A DNA stretch of 64,000 bases from Ridgeia piscesae (lineage: Eukaryota; Annelida; Polychaeta; Sabellida; Siboglinidae). Position 1 is the first letter of the stretch. Every line of letters starts with the position of its first letter. Of this stretch, positions 1 to 20,340 are shown piece after piece. The notes below the pieces were generated by a model that saw only the letters and a list, made by a program, of their open reading frames with translations, was not told the DNA's origin and did no database searches. The stretch lies in the NCBI GenBank assembly GCA_025642075.2, contig JAODUO010000649.1:188501-252500 (forward strand), given 5' to 3'. Both the position numbers and the translations under genes were made by a program.

Positions 1-1315
1 AGTAGAGACTGGGAGGGCAGTTGGGTGTGACTGTGATACTTCATCAGTAGAGACTGGGAGGGCAGTTGGGTGTGACTGTGATACTTCATCAGTAGAGACT
101 GGGAGGGCAGTTGGGTGTGACTGTGATACTTCATCAGTAGAGACTGGGAGGGCAGTTGGGTGTGACTGTGATACTTCATCAGTAGAGACTGGGAGGGCAG
201 TTGGGTGTGACTGATACTTCATCAGTAGAGACTGGGAGGGCAGTTGGGTGTGACTGTGATACTTCATCAGTAGAGACTGGGAGGGCAGTTGGGTGTGACT
301 GTGATACTTCATCAGTAGAGACTGGGAGGGCAGTTGGGTGTGACTGTGATACTTCATCAGTAGAGACTGGGAGGGCAGTTGGGTGTGACTGTGATACTTC
401 ATCAGTAGAGACTGGGAGGGCAGTTGGGTGTGACTGTGATACTTCATCAGAAGAGACTGGGAGGGCAGTTGGGTGTGACTGTGATACTTCATCAGAAGAG
501 ACTGGGAGGGCAGTTGGGTGTGACTGTGATACTTCATCAGTAGAGACTGGGAGGGCAGTTGGGTGTGACTGTGATACTTCATCAGTAGAGACTGGGAGGG
601 CAGTTGGGTGTGACTGTGATACTTCATCAGTAGAGACTGGGAGGGCAGTTGGGTGTGACTGTGATACTTCATCACTAGAGACTGGGAGGGCAGTTGGGTG
701 TGACTGTGATACTTCATCAGTAGAGACTGGGAGGGCAGTTGGATGTGACTGTGATACTTCATCAGTAGAGACTGGGAGAGCAGTTGGGTGTGACTGTGAT
801 ACTTCATCAGTAGAGACTGGGAGGGCAGTTGGGTGTGACTGTGATACTTCATCAGTAGAGACTGGGAGGGCAGTTGGGTGTGACTGTGATACTTCATCAG
901 TAGAGACTGGGAGGGCAGTTGGATGTGACTGTGATACTTCATCAGTAGAGACTGGGAGGGCAGTTGGGTGTGACTGTGATACTTCATCAGTAGAGACTGG
1001 GAGGGCAGTTGGGTGTGACTGTGATACTTCATCAGTAGAGACTGGGAGGGCAGTTGGGTGTGACTGTGATACTTCATCAGTAGAGACTGGGAGAGGCAGT
1101 TGGGTGTGACTGTGATACTTCATCAGTAGAGACTGGGAGGGCAATTGGATGTGACTGTGATACTTCATCAGTAGAGACTGTGAGGGCAGTTGGATGTGAC
1201 TGTGATACTTCATCAGTAGAGACTGGATGGCAGTTGGGTGTGACTGTGATACTTCATCAGTAGAGACTGGGAGGGCAGTTGGATGTGACTGTGATACTTC
1301 ATTAGTAGAGACTGG
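1..1315. repeat. 45-bp minisatellite array (about 29 copies), cut by the window start
   Basis: A 45-bp unit repeats head to tail from the first base, with only scattered single-base variants and a 2-bp loss near 210. It decays after about 1140 and ends near 1315. The unit is a multiple of three, so long open frames appear on both strands (a 15-residue repeat each way), but these have no start context, splice support or family resemblance. It most likely lies in an intron upstream of the CTBS exons. The array runs off the left edge, so its full length is unknown. Confidence 0.95.
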
Positions 1316-1771
1316 CGTTTTTAGTGCTGAAAAAACATCACTCCATTGGTTATAGTGACAACCGTCTTTATTATAAATGTACAATTGAGCTTTAATTTAT
1401 TGGTTACCTCAGTGATTCGCCCACTGGGCAGTTATGAATTGTGTTCATTCTAGCTTACAGTGTTTCTGTAACAGTAAATGAGAAAACTAGTCCCTCAATA
1501 GTGGACCCTGAGTTTCAGCGGCACCCTAGGGATTGGGCGAAAGTGACCTGACTTTATTGTTACAGAAATAGTTTGGGACAGAGTTATGAGGTGGCATTAT
1601 TTCCAAGGCGAGTATCAAGCAAGCTTTGACTGCACTTAATAGTTTGACAGTCTACAACAAGTGTTGGCTATTTGAGGTTTAACGTGCTGTTTGCATGTTC
1701 ATATTTACTACTACAGTGTACTAATAATATGTTGATTGCTGTTAAACATCGACTGTGTTGTGTTTATGCAG
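1316..1771. other. Intron sequence, no feature recognised
   Basis: This stretch lies between the minisatellite and the first recognisable CTBS exon. I see no coding similarity in any frame. It ends in a pyrimidine-containing tract and the AG acceptor at 1770-1771. Confidence 0.5.
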
Positions 1772-7401
<5,630 letters not shown>

Positions 7402-7819
7402 GCGAAGAAGTCTGAAGAAACCCTTGTATGTGTAACTACGTAATTGTGGTAACATTCCAAGGATGTGATTGCTGTGCCTTTATGGCGCTACTAAAACAAC
7501 TTGAGTGAAGGATGGTGTACCACACTGTCCCTCATATTAACCCTGCAGTGTGTGAAAGTTTGATGAATCGTAAATTGTCCCAGTTTCTGTTAGTTGGCAG
7601 GTCTGGCATCGTGAGGATATGTAGAAACATTCCAAGGCTGTGTTAACAAGATCTCTGGTTGAGCTTTTAAGTTTGAAACTGATGTGATCAGATCTTTTAT
7701 AAATGGAAATAATTTGTATCCTTAATATGGTTTATGTAGTTATGGTTTATAAGGTTTGTTTGTATCTCACTTGTTTACCTTACATTGGTGATTGAAGCCA
7801 TTGGCTCTAAATGGTGTAT

Positions 7820-7867
<48 letters not shown>

Positions 7868-8560
7868 CCATTATAATTTCAATATACATATATATTTGTA
7901 CGTTGCATATAATGGTATTGCATATATGTAAGTCCAGTACTACATATGTATTTGATCTTATAGTGAGTGTGCGTGCGTGTGTGTTTGTGTGTTTGTGTGT
8001 GTGTTTGTGTACATTATCATATAAAATATGTATGTATCACTGGGTTTACATAATATGCAAAAGCATCTGACATTATGGTAAATTTTTGATATCTTCTGTG
8101 CCTATGTATACAGCATTGTTAAGTATTTTACAGTAATGTTTTGTGACCTTACATACATGGCAAAAGACACATAATATATAAGAAATCAAATATTATATAG
8201 GGAGCAGTCTTCGGGTGAGCTAGCCTATCTGCCTATGCGCCGCTCTTTGATTTGCATATTGAAGGTTTTAGTCAAATCTGACTTGCTGGTTTTTCCAGTT
8301 CGATTTTTAAGCGTGTTCAATGATGGTGAAATATTATGTCAGTTGGGTTTTATACCACAAAAAAGTTAACACTATTTATTAGTTAACTAAATTAATACAT
8401 AGCTATGCAGTTGTTTATACATGCATGTTCTTAATTGCCTTTGCAGTTTCTTACTAAATGGTGTCATAGACAAATAGTTAGTGAAATATGAATTATTACA
8501 TTTAGTGATTTTGTATGACATTCATTGTGAAAATAGTTTTGAAAATAAAGCATTCTATCA
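7402..8560 (+). other. Probable CTBS 3' UTR with polyadenylation signal
   Basis: Non-coding AT-rich sequence follows the stop codon. AATAAA occurs at 8544-8549 and again at 8582-8587. A (TA)n tract lies at about 7820-7866 and a short GT/GTTT tract at about 7965-8010. The end of the transcript is inferred from the signals only. Confidence 0.45.
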
Positions 8561-8589
8561 CAATTGTGTGCTAGTTTCCAAAATAAATG

Positions 8590-9229
8590 TCTTCACTTTG
8601 CGTTATTTCCCATGACCCACACTGTGACCCAGCTTCAATCTAATAGCTCTGGTTTCGGCTTATTTAGAATTCCTTCTTATCCAATTGTTTTCGCAAACCT
8701 GCACTATAACCTACTGTTTCTCTGTTAGTGCCGTCGTGTGTACGCCATTACATGTGTGCCGGGGTAAGACAAAGCTGAGCAACTTTGCGTTAAGTTTACG
8801 TGATATGCATCTATCTCCAAGCGTTTACTTTGCTGTAATCCTCATTGTAACAAAGCTAGTCTGGGAAACATTGACTTGTGTATTTGAGACGGCTCATTTG
8901 AACCCAACTCTGGAGGCTAGGTGGCCAGACATGAACCATAGCTAACTGATAATTGTGTATCGGTGACTGTCCCCTGCCACACACTGACGACCAGGTGGTC
9001 TGCATGGAAAGTATAACTAACTGGTATTCCATCTGTGCAGGCTGCTTCTGTAGGTTTTATTTAAGCTGTATCTTCAAAACTATTAATTTTCTATCAATGC
9101 AAGTTGAGTTACTTATTTACTTATCTCTAAAATGGTGTGACTAGTATATTGTCACTTGTAGGTGACAAACATATGCAATTAATTTCTGAACAACTATAGA
9201 ATGAAATATACACTATTGATACGCCTTGA
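8590..9229. other. Intergenic; contains a dispersed-repeat fragment
   Basis: No gene is seen. The segment from about 9050 to 9220 resembles about 51730-51920. Shared pieces are TTTAAGCTGTATC/TTTAAGCTATATC followed by TCAAAACTA, ATATTGTCAC-TGTA-GTGACAAA, and ATACACTATT/CTACACTATT. This looks like an unnamed short interspersed repeat. Confidence 0.4.
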
Positions 9230-9870
9230 CTATTGCCAGAGCTGCTTTGGCAATAAACGTGAAAAAAATTCTTGTTGCTAGAGCAGCTCTGGCAATAAGA
9301 GCAGAAAAAATTCTTATTGCCAGAGCATAACTGGATTAATGGTGATATGCATGCGCATCCGGTTGGCGATATTTTTAGCAAACACTTGTCGACATAGTAA
9401 TTATTTCAGATACATATGATGCCCTGGTATCATTTTTTGACTGATTTAGGCGACTGTAGCAGGTAAACTGCGATAATATCGATCCGCAGAGCTGCTCTGA
9501 CAATAAGGACGGACAAAATTCTTATTGCCGGAGCAGAAATCCGCGGAGCAGCTCTGGCAATAAGGGTGGAAACAATTCTTATTGTCAGAGCAGAACTGGA
9601 TTGATGGTGATATGCATGCGCGTCCGGTTGGTGATATTTTTAGCGAACACTTGTCGACATGGTAATTATTTCAGATACATATGATGCCCTGGTGTCATTT
9701 TTTGACTGATTTAGGCGACTGTAGCAGGAAAACTGCGATAATATCGATCCGCAGAGCTGCTCTGACAATAAGGACGGAAAAATTCTTATTACCAGAGCGG
9801 AAATCCGCAGAGCAGCTCTGGCAATAAATGTGGAAAAAACAAAATTCTTATTGCCAGAGCAGAAATCAAT
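9230..9870. repeat. Tandem repeat (about 265 bp) of paired hairpins
   Basis: Three blocks each hold two inverted repeats whose arms read GCTCTGGCAATAAG and CTTATTGCCAGAGC, separated by about 12-20 nt. Blocks lie near 9236-9330, 9485-9595 and 9750-9865, and the last two are 265 bp apart. The spacer with TGATATGCATGCGC, TTGTCGACAT and GATAATATCGATCC is repeated between them. No coding potential is seen. Confidence 0.85.
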
Positions 9871-9934
9871 AGTAGTATATAAGGATCATATCGTGAAAAC
9901 GGTTGGAGCGGACGAATTCCTTTCGGAGGAAGGT

Positions 9935-10085
9935 CAAGATCAAAATTCAAGTGGTACCCCTAGCGGATAGTTGATGAACTGGTGGCGCCCCTAGTGGACA
10001 TGTCACGAACTAGTACGGTCCAAATTCGTGCATCAAATGGGGTTAGGGGTCATGTAGCGTCCCCTAGCGGATAGGTGGTGAACTA
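9935..10085. repeat. Cluster of CCCCTAGCGGATA-type motifs
   Basis: ACCCCTAGCGGATAG, GCGCCCCTAGTGGAC and GTCCCCTAGCGGATAG occur within 150 bp, spaced by partly repeated text (TGAACTGGTG, CGAACTAGTA). The same core recurs in the 21.9-23.2 kb repeats. Confidence 0.6.
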
Positions 10086-10199
10086 CAAACTAGGTCAAAG
10101 GAACATACCAGTGTCTTATTTTATTTAAACTACTTTTAAAATAGAGGTGATACTGGCGAGCGTTTTGATTCGATGTTGTGGAGGAAGCATAGAAGGTGG

Positions 10200-10984
10200 A
10201 AGGGTCATGTCCAGTATATAGGTCACGTTCTCCAAAAATAGTCAAGAGACGATTCTAGTGCGGAGGAAAGGTGGAAGGGTCATGTCCAGTATGTAGGTCA
10301 CATAGGTCACGTTCTCCATGTAGGGAACTTACATATGTCGTGCATGCATGTGTGCGTGCATGTGTATCCGTAGGTGTTCGCGTGTGTTCGCAAAACAGCC
10401 AAAACTGGAAAAACAAAACGGACAAAACTGATGAGGCAGCGCTACTGTAACTTTCGCCGGTTCAACTATATGTTGGTAGGCAACCAGCAATAAATAAAAA
10501 AACAATGTAATACATTGTATCTGTGACGTAGTGTCCCTAGCTTGACAAGACAAGTCTGGGCACGTTTATTCATATGGTGGTATAACTTCATGTCCAGTAT
10601 GTAGGTCACATAGGTCTTCCCCAATACAAAATTATAGTTCACGCGTCACTACCATGTCCAGTATGTAGGTCACATAGGTCACGTTTCTTGGTTTTTTCCT
10701 ACGTATGCGACTAACATACCTAAATATCACCTCTAGTTTGGGTACATACCTGGTCCTCCATAATATCCAGTATGGGTGTAAGTGCCGTGTAACACGGTGC
10801 TTGACTATCTACCGAAGCTTGCTGCCCTGGCAGTCGGGTGCTGTCTGTTTTCATCGAGGGAAGCTGGCTCAGTCAGCATCAGTTACAGTGCGTCAGTGGA
10901 CGACGTTGTAGGCACCGCTACTGTAAGTAGACCTTCGCCGGTTCCACTATAGGTTGCTAGGCAACTAGCAGTAAAACAATGTAA
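10200..10984 (+). repeat. Dispersed repeat R, left arm (contains AGGTCA direct repeats)
   Basis: CATGTCCAGTATGTAGGTCA recurs at about 10280, 10589 and 10653, with a variant near 10207. Copies carry AGGTCA-CAT-AGGTCA at 10295-10309 and 10667-10681 and a damaged pair at 10603. The segments GCTACTGTAA, CGCCGGTTC and AACAATGTAA occur twice, near 10440-10508 and 10915-10984. Much of this sequence reappears in reverse orientation at 18990-20340, so the LTR element lies between inverted arms. The family is unknown. Confidence 0.75.
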
Positions 10985-12353
<1,369 letters not shown>

Positions 12354-12355
12354 AT

Positions 12356-12373
12356 TGGTGGCAGCGGTGGGAT
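12356..12373 (+). other. Primer-binding-like site
   Basis: TGGTGGCAGCGGTGGGAT starts 2 nt after the LTR terminal CA. A leading TGG is expected for complementarity to a tRNA 3' CCA end. The tRNA cannot be named from sequence alone. A reverse copy of its start (CCGCCACCA) adjoins the inverted LTR near 20361-20370. Confidence 0.6.
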
Positions 12374-12556
12374 TTCGATGTAGATAAACCTGACCGTATT
12401 CCTCTACGTTCGGTAGTAACGGTTTTGGTTAGTCTATCTTGAAGATTCCACTTAAAAAGAACTCACACGGGCCACGCGTTTACTCGCTTCAGGTAGTTTA
12501 AAGTAGCATAGTTTAGTGAGAAGTTACTTCTTTGGTGGCAGCGAAAAATAGGAGAA

Positions 12557-14530
12557 ATGTCAACTCGGGGTGATAATTCCGCAGTGACCGATAGGTATTT
12601 TCCGGAGACTGAACATAGTCAGAAAGGGGACAGCGAGGTGCTGTTAAGATTACCTGGTAGGAGTGACGTTATGCAATCCACTATCATGTCAGGAATAGAC
12701 AGTTCTATTCAGAATGCTAACATAGCCGATAGGGAGAAGTCGTTAGTGTCTCTGAGAGATAGAAAGGCGGATTTAGGGGAGAGATTGTCAAAACTCAGTA
12801 GCGAGCAGGGTAATGTGACGCAGCAGAAAGAAATGTTGAGATTTCAGGAGGAGCAGTTGAGATTTCAGGAGGAGCAGTTGAGATTTCAGGAGGAGCAGTT
12901 GAGAATAGAGTTTGATCATTTGACAGTAGAAAATGATCAGTTAGTCTTTGAAGAAAATGTGCTGTTAACTGAAATTAGTAGATCGGAGCTGGAACGGTCT
13001 GTACTAGATTTGTTCCCTGAAACTTGCGCTGGTTTGAGTGCAGGAAACCGGGCGCAATCGCTGTTTGAGAACAGCAGAGAAACCGTCCAAGTTTTGTCTA
13101 GTCCCAAGGACAAAATTGGCCCGTTGACTGGTGACAACATTGCTACTGTGGGACAGACAGACCCCCCCACTGGTAGCACAGAAATTACAGGCGTGTAAAG
13201 CACCAGATAACGTGATTTCTTATCAAAGCAAAGATGACATAAATCATATCCCGTCACCTATGTTTACGGCCTCCTATGCGAGGGTGCCGCAAAATCTGCG
13301 CGCTACAAATCTGCCAGATTATGTTGGTAGATCGAATGTCGAACCTGTACACTTTACAGGGGGCGACATTGATGTTCCATCGCGTGTGGGAAACTACGAC
13401 TGGGCAGTTGGACCTCACCAGCGAATTGTCCCCCAATATCAGTCATTGGCGTCGAGTTATCCTCGCCACTACCGCACCCGACTGGATATGGACAGTCTGC
13501 GTCGCCAGCCTGCGACGCAACTCATGCCCTGTGTACGAAGCTGGCAACAAGGAGGCTAATTATGGTCAGTGGGTCAGCCGACGCAAGCCAAAAAGCGGTC
13601 CTGTTAACGACTCCTGGGGTCGTAGACAGGATGACGCAATTGACAATTAACACAGCAGGTCAAGAGGTGTCCCCACCTCCTGGCGTCAGGTTCTCAGTGC
13701 CAGCAAATCAGGTCAGCTCACCAAAGCCAAAGAGTCCCGCATTGTATGATGGCAAGAGAAGTTGTGATTATCTTGTGCAGTTCGAAATGGTATCGGACTT
13801 AAACAGGTGGGACGAAAACACTCGTGCGCTGTAGCTGGCTACGAGTTTACGTGGCCAGGCACAGGGTGTTCTGAGTGACCTCGAGGCGGCAGACAGGGCG
13901 GACTATCAAAAGCTAGTCCGAGCTCTGTTGAATCGTTTCGAGCCGGAACACCAATCCGAGGCGTTTCGTGCACAAATGAAGGCTAGACAGCGCCGGCGCG
14001 GGGAACCACTTGCGGAATTAGCGCAATATATCAAACGTTTGGTGCGAAAGGCGTATCCTGAGGCCAGCGTTGATGTTAAAGAGGCACTGTCCTGCGACGC
14101 GTTCACCGATGCTGTGGGGGACGCGGACATGGAATGGACGATTTTCCAAAGAAAACCAAAGGGAATTGACGACGCATTAAGACTGGCGCTCGAGTACGAG
14201 ACGTTCCAAATGGGCCGATCTCGTAGAATGGGACCAAAATATGCGATGCGTTCTGCACGTTTAGTTGGGAATGATTGTGAAATTGTGAGGAATGATAGCG
14301 ATCATTCCAGCAGTCATTACGTTGCCACGACGTTGCAAAATATGGCTGAACAATTCCTATCTTTGGTAGAGGCCAAGGTAGATCGCCTGTCTACGTCGGG
14401 AGAGCATGAACATCATGCTGTACGTAAGACGGAGTGGCATAACTGGAGGAAAATTCTACAGTTGCGGTGATTCTGGGCACTGGCAACACAGTTTGAAATG
14501 TCCCAACAGAAAAAGGGTTGTTGTGGGGAG
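12557..14530 (+). pseudogene. Degraded retrotransposon gag
   Basis: The first frame (12557-13198, 213 aa) starts MSTRGDNSAV and has a coiled-coil-like region with the heptad EEQLRFQ three times in tandem. A run of seven C near 13162 marks a probable frameshift, since the reading continues in another frame to about 13559. From 13562 the original phase returns with a typical capsid core: LYDGKRSCDYLVQFE, then RALLNRFEPEHQSEAFRAQM, and MEWTIFQRKPKGIDDALRLA. An in-frame TAG interrupts it at 13832-13834. Past 14430, in a further frame, a zinc-knuckle-like stretch SCGDSGHWQHSLKCP lacks its first cysteine. Several inactivating changes make this a pseudogene. Confidence 0.82.
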
Positions 14531-14819
14531 ACCTGAGAAGGGTTTCTTCAGTGGGTAGCTGGATGGTTTCAAGAGACAAGTTATATCTGATATATGTTGC
14601 TCTAGGTATTTGTTCATTTATATTTTCATGGAATTATTATAGTAGAATGTTTTGTGGATTTTTGATTTTCTCACTAATCTTATAGAAAATAACAGTTTGG
14701 TTGGCTGTCTGTGATAGCTAATCCGTATATCATGATTAATTAATTAAGGACATGCTACGCCCGACTGAGAATGATAGTCGGCAACGATATGTGTTCTTGG
14801 CTAAGACAAATACCCAAAA

Positions 14820-16370
14820 TGCGACGTCTGCAGTATGCAGAACCGAACATGGCAAATGTTACGATGTAATCGTTCATATGGTTTGTGAGGTAGTCACAAA
14901 ACGCGAGGTCTGCACTATGCAGAACCGAACATGACAAATGTTACGGTGTAATCGTTCATATGGTTTGTGAGGTAGTCACAACAAGCGAGGTCTGCAGTAT
15001 GCAGAATTGAACATGACAAATGTTACGGTGTAATCGTTCATATGGTTTGTGAGGTAGTCACAACAAGCGAGGTCTGCAGTATGCAGAATTGAACATGACA
15101 AATGTTACGGTGTAATCGTTCATATGGTTTGTGAGGTAGTCACAAAACGCGAGGTCTGCACTATGCAGAACCGAACATGACAAATGTTACGGTGTAATCG
15201 TTCATATGGTTTGTGAGGTACTCACAAAAAGCGAGGTCTGCAGTATGCAGAACCGAACATGACAAATGTTACGGTGTAATCGTTCATATGGTTTGTGAAG
15301 TAGGCACAAAAAACGCGAGGTCTGCAGTATGCAGAACCGAACATGACTAATGTTACAGTGTAATCGTTCATATGGTTTGTGAAGTAGGCAAAAAAAACGC
15401 GAGGTCTGCAGTATGCAGAACCGAACATGACTAATGTTACAGTGTAATCGTTCATATGGTTTGTGAGGTAGTCACAAAACGCGAGGTCTGCACTATGCAG
15501 AACCGAACATGACAAATGTTACGGTGTAATCGTTCATATAGTTTGTGGGGTAGTCACAAAACGCGAGGTCTGCAGTATGCAGAACCGAACATGACAAATG
15601 TTACGGTGTAATCGTTCATATGGTTTGTGAGGTAGTCACAACAAGCGAGGTCTGCAGTATGCAGAACCGAACATGACAAATGTTACAGTGTAATCGTTCA
15701 TATGGTTTATGAGGTAGTCACAAAACGCGAGGTCTGCAGTACGCAGAACCGAACATGACAAATGTTACGGTGTAATCGTTCATATGGTTTGTGAGGTAGT
15801 CACAAAACGCCAGGTCTGCAGTATGCAGAACCGAACATTACAATGGTTACGGTGTAATCGTGGCATATGGGTTGTGATGACTTTACACAACACAATTTAA
15901 GGTTTGCAACACGCAGAATCGAACATGACAAATGTTACGGTGTAATCGTTCATATGGTTTGTGAGGTAGTCACAAAACGCGAGGTCTGCACTATGCAGAA
16001 CCGAACATGACAAATGTTACGGTGTAATCGTTCATATGGTTTGTGAGGTAGTCACAAATAGCGAGGTCTGTAGTATGCAGAACCGAACATGACAAATGTT
16101 ACGGTGTAATCGTTCATATGGTTTGTGAGGTAGTCACAACAAGCGAGGTCTGCAGTATACAGAACCGAACATGACAAATGTTACGGTGTAATCGTTCATA
16201 TGTTTTGTGAGGTAGTCACAAAACGCGAGGTCTGCAGTATGCAGAACCGAACATTACAATGGTTACGGTGTATTCGTGGCACATGGGTTGTGAGGTCTTT
16301 ACACAACACAAGGTCTGCAACACGCAGAACCGAACATGACAAATGTTACGGTGTAATCGTGTCTGCACTA
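14820..16370. repeat. 82-bp satellite array, about 19 copies, within the LTR element
   Basis: An 81-82 bp unit contains TCTGCAGTATGCAGAACCGA, ATGTTACGGTGTAATCG and CATATGGTTTGTGAGGTAG. Copies are closely similar except at about 15840-15910 and 16250-16325, where a shared diverged form appears (GGGTTGTGA, ACACAACACAA, GCAACACGCAG). The array occupies the place where pol would follow gag. Reading frames across it are repeat artefacts. Confidence 0.93.
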
Positions 16371-17808
16371 TGTCGTTGTATCCATTTATTTTCAACACAC
16401 GGAAGTCTGGTTTCAAAGATTGGTTAAAAATAAGACTTTTAGTGATTGTTTCGTTCAAGCACTTTCCAACAAAAAGGTCCTGCACACATCTGCCCAGTCA
16501 AAGTGGACGGAATCACTTGCTGACATGGACATCTACATTTATTTCATCATCATCATCATCACCATCCTCATTGCTATGATGTCATATGCAACTTTCAACT
16601 TTCTGCGTTTTGTGGCATCGTCACTTCGAATTGTTCATCTTCTCATCTTGATTTTCACCAGCTAGGTCTTGCATTATATTTCAATTATAGGGAGTAGTCT
16701 CGGTCAAACAGCACTAATTTGACCAGCCAGCCGCCAGTAAACTGGTCATTGTGACTGTTCAGGCAATGAGGCCATCTGATTAGCTTATGTCAACACACAG
16801 CATGGCTGCAGTCTTGGGGTCAACGACTGGCCCCATGGTTTAATGAGAGGAGTTAATGAGTATCAACACAGTTCTGTTTAGGGCAGCTTCTGGCTTAATA
16901 GATATTTAATTGGCACAGGGTGTGTTCTGCTAAACAGAAGAGGATGAAGTTGATTAGAAGGGGAAGAGTCAGTTTTCATGTGGTAGCTCTTATTGGTCAT
17001 GATAGATATCTTGGAAGATTATACTATTACATACACAGTGAAACTATACAAGAAGAGTTAGTAGTGCATAGGCATGAGAACGGTATCTCAGGCGTAGTTG
17101 GCCGCAAGGAATCTGTATCACAGGGCAGCTCATCTGGAGACAAGTCTCCCTCAGTTCAAGTCCCTAAGGTGCAAGACACTGCCTGATGGCAGAGTTAACG
17201 GTTACGTACCCTGGTCAGGCCAGTGAACCTTAATTGGCACATTCTGTGTCTGCGGGCAAGGATAGGATGAAGTTCTATCTTTGCAGATGTGACAATGGTT
17301 GTCTGTTATTCTCCTGCTACTTGTCAGTGCTGTGACATGTCAAGCTATGGTGAACGATATATGACCACGACGGTCATAGGACACCAATTATGGCAAACAC
17401 CACAACAGTGCTGCGTACGAGATAAAAAAAAAATGCAGGAACCAGAATTCATTCTGGTCAGAACCTGCTGCGTTGTCTGCAAAGAAGATGGAAGACGGAA
17501 GAAGACGCAGGCGAGATTGAGCTGAGCGTCCACTACTAGCGGCGAACTGACGTCCGTCTACCATACGTCCAGGAAGTGAGTTACGACGGAAGATACGGTC
17601 AACTGGATGGATTCAACCGGCCACCGTGTGACATAGATGGAAGCCGCATCAACCAGACGTGAACATTTGTGAAAAATGAACATTTGATTATAAACTGTTT
17701 AACCATTATGCTTGTTTTCAGTATTGCATTTATTAGTATACTGTATGTTACATATATGTTATCTGTTAATTAGAATTTCGGGACGAAATTTTAGTGGGGC
17801 GGGGGTAA
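16371..17808 (+). other. Non-coding 3' internal region of the LTR element with polypurine tract
   Basis: Short open frames occur (16920-17186, 17289-17525) but none has a recognisable domain. The region ends with GGGACGAAATTTTAGTGGGG and the purine-rich AGTGGGGCGGGGG at 17793-17805, immediately before the 3' LTR. This end sequence is typical of Ty3/Gypsy elements. Confidence 0.65.
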
Positions 17809-18551
17809 TGTAGGGGTTTTTCATAGAGAAATATTATAATTATATACCTACCACTATTTAGGGCTACTAAAGCCATGCATACATGCACATAATTATATAA
17901 TTACAAGGAGGGTTGTTTACTCCGAGAAGAGACTACAATTGACAACGGAAGGTTTCCTATGCAATCTATATGCTAATTTTAGGGCCATCTGGCATAGGCA
18001 GAAAACCAACCCTGGTATTTTCGTACTCTACCGGGGGGGGAAGTTCACTGGCACCTTGCCAATATGTTGTAGACTGCCAGCTAGCGTATATGCTAATTTC
18101 TAGGGCCATCTAGGGGTATACAGCGCTGGACAAAGTGACATAAGCGGGGATACGTCTGTTCTCAGTCTAGAGTTTGTTTAGGGGGATTGCTAATTATTCC
18201 AGGAGACTACTGGGGCTTATTACCGGGAGAATACGTACGCTGTTCACCCCGGGACACGCCGCTCCAGAGCTGTGACAGCTAGGCTTACTGTCACAGCATA
18301 TACTGTGTGTGTCCTATTGGGCAGACGACTGGGGCATATTGTCGGGAGAACAAGTATTGTTCATCCCGGAACACGCCGCTCCAGATCGCCCTGTGACACA
18401 TACTGTACGTCACAGTACATTGCGCTGCGCCGACTACTGGCGCATATTGTCGGGGAAATCTCCGAGACACACCGCTCTCCACGAGAAACTGAACTCCCGT
18501 GGGTGAGTCATTTGAATATTGTGTGAATTGATGACCGCGTATAATACACGC
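17809..18551 (+). repeat. 3' LTR, truncated
   Basis: It begins TGTAGGGG and follows the 5' LTR, but lacks about 90 bp corresponding to roughly 11290-11370 and the GC-rich insertion. Similarity stops at GTATAATACACGC near 18551, so the last part (with the (TA)n tract and the terminal CTACA) is missing here. Confidence 0.85.
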
Positions 18552-18989
18552 GTGTCTCTCACCATTAAGAAAAGTAAACGAAACGGCTACACCACCACGT
18601 AACTCACCTAGAGGTTCTGCATTAGACTGCGTGCGTGCGTGCTGTTTCAGGCCGAACTTCAAACCGGCGACGAAGCGTCGACTTGTGCACGTTCTACATC
18701 CGCTGTTCCAAGTTCGACGTACTCTACTACTGATGTCACAACGCGTGTCGGTACCAACCAATCACAAACGAGTGTGCCAAAAATTACCAACCAATCACAC
18801 ATGAATGTGCCGAAAATTACCAACAAATCACAAACGAGTGGTCGTTAGGGTCACGTGGGTGTGCGCGTCGCACAGTCGAAGGGAGGAAGGTCGACGGTCA
18901 ACATCTCCTACACCTTCAGCTGACGCAGTGACTTACTGTAGTGTAGTACAGACAGCAATCGACTGTCCTGACTGGAACAGTAAGCTTCA
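18552..18989. other. Unclassified sequence with CAATCACAAACGAG-type short repeats
   Basis: CCAACCAATCACA with AAAATTACCAAC recurs three times at about 18755-18840. I recognise no gene. It separates the truncated LTR from the inverted R arm. Confidence 0.4.

Positions 18990-20340
<1,351 letters not shown>

Noticed and set aside
1..1315. CRISPR-like look of regularly spaced repeats
   Set aside because: Units are contiguous with no unique spacers, and the surrounding genes are animal genes with introns.
179..1384. Long repetitive ORFs on both strands over the 45-bp minisatellite
   Set aside because: They exist only because the unit is a multiple of three without stops. There is no start context, splice support or family similarity.
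16920..17525. ORFs of 88 and 78 aa near the 3' end of the LTR element as possible integrase or env remnants
   Set aside because: I could find no zinc-finger, DDE, chromodomain or membrane motif in them.
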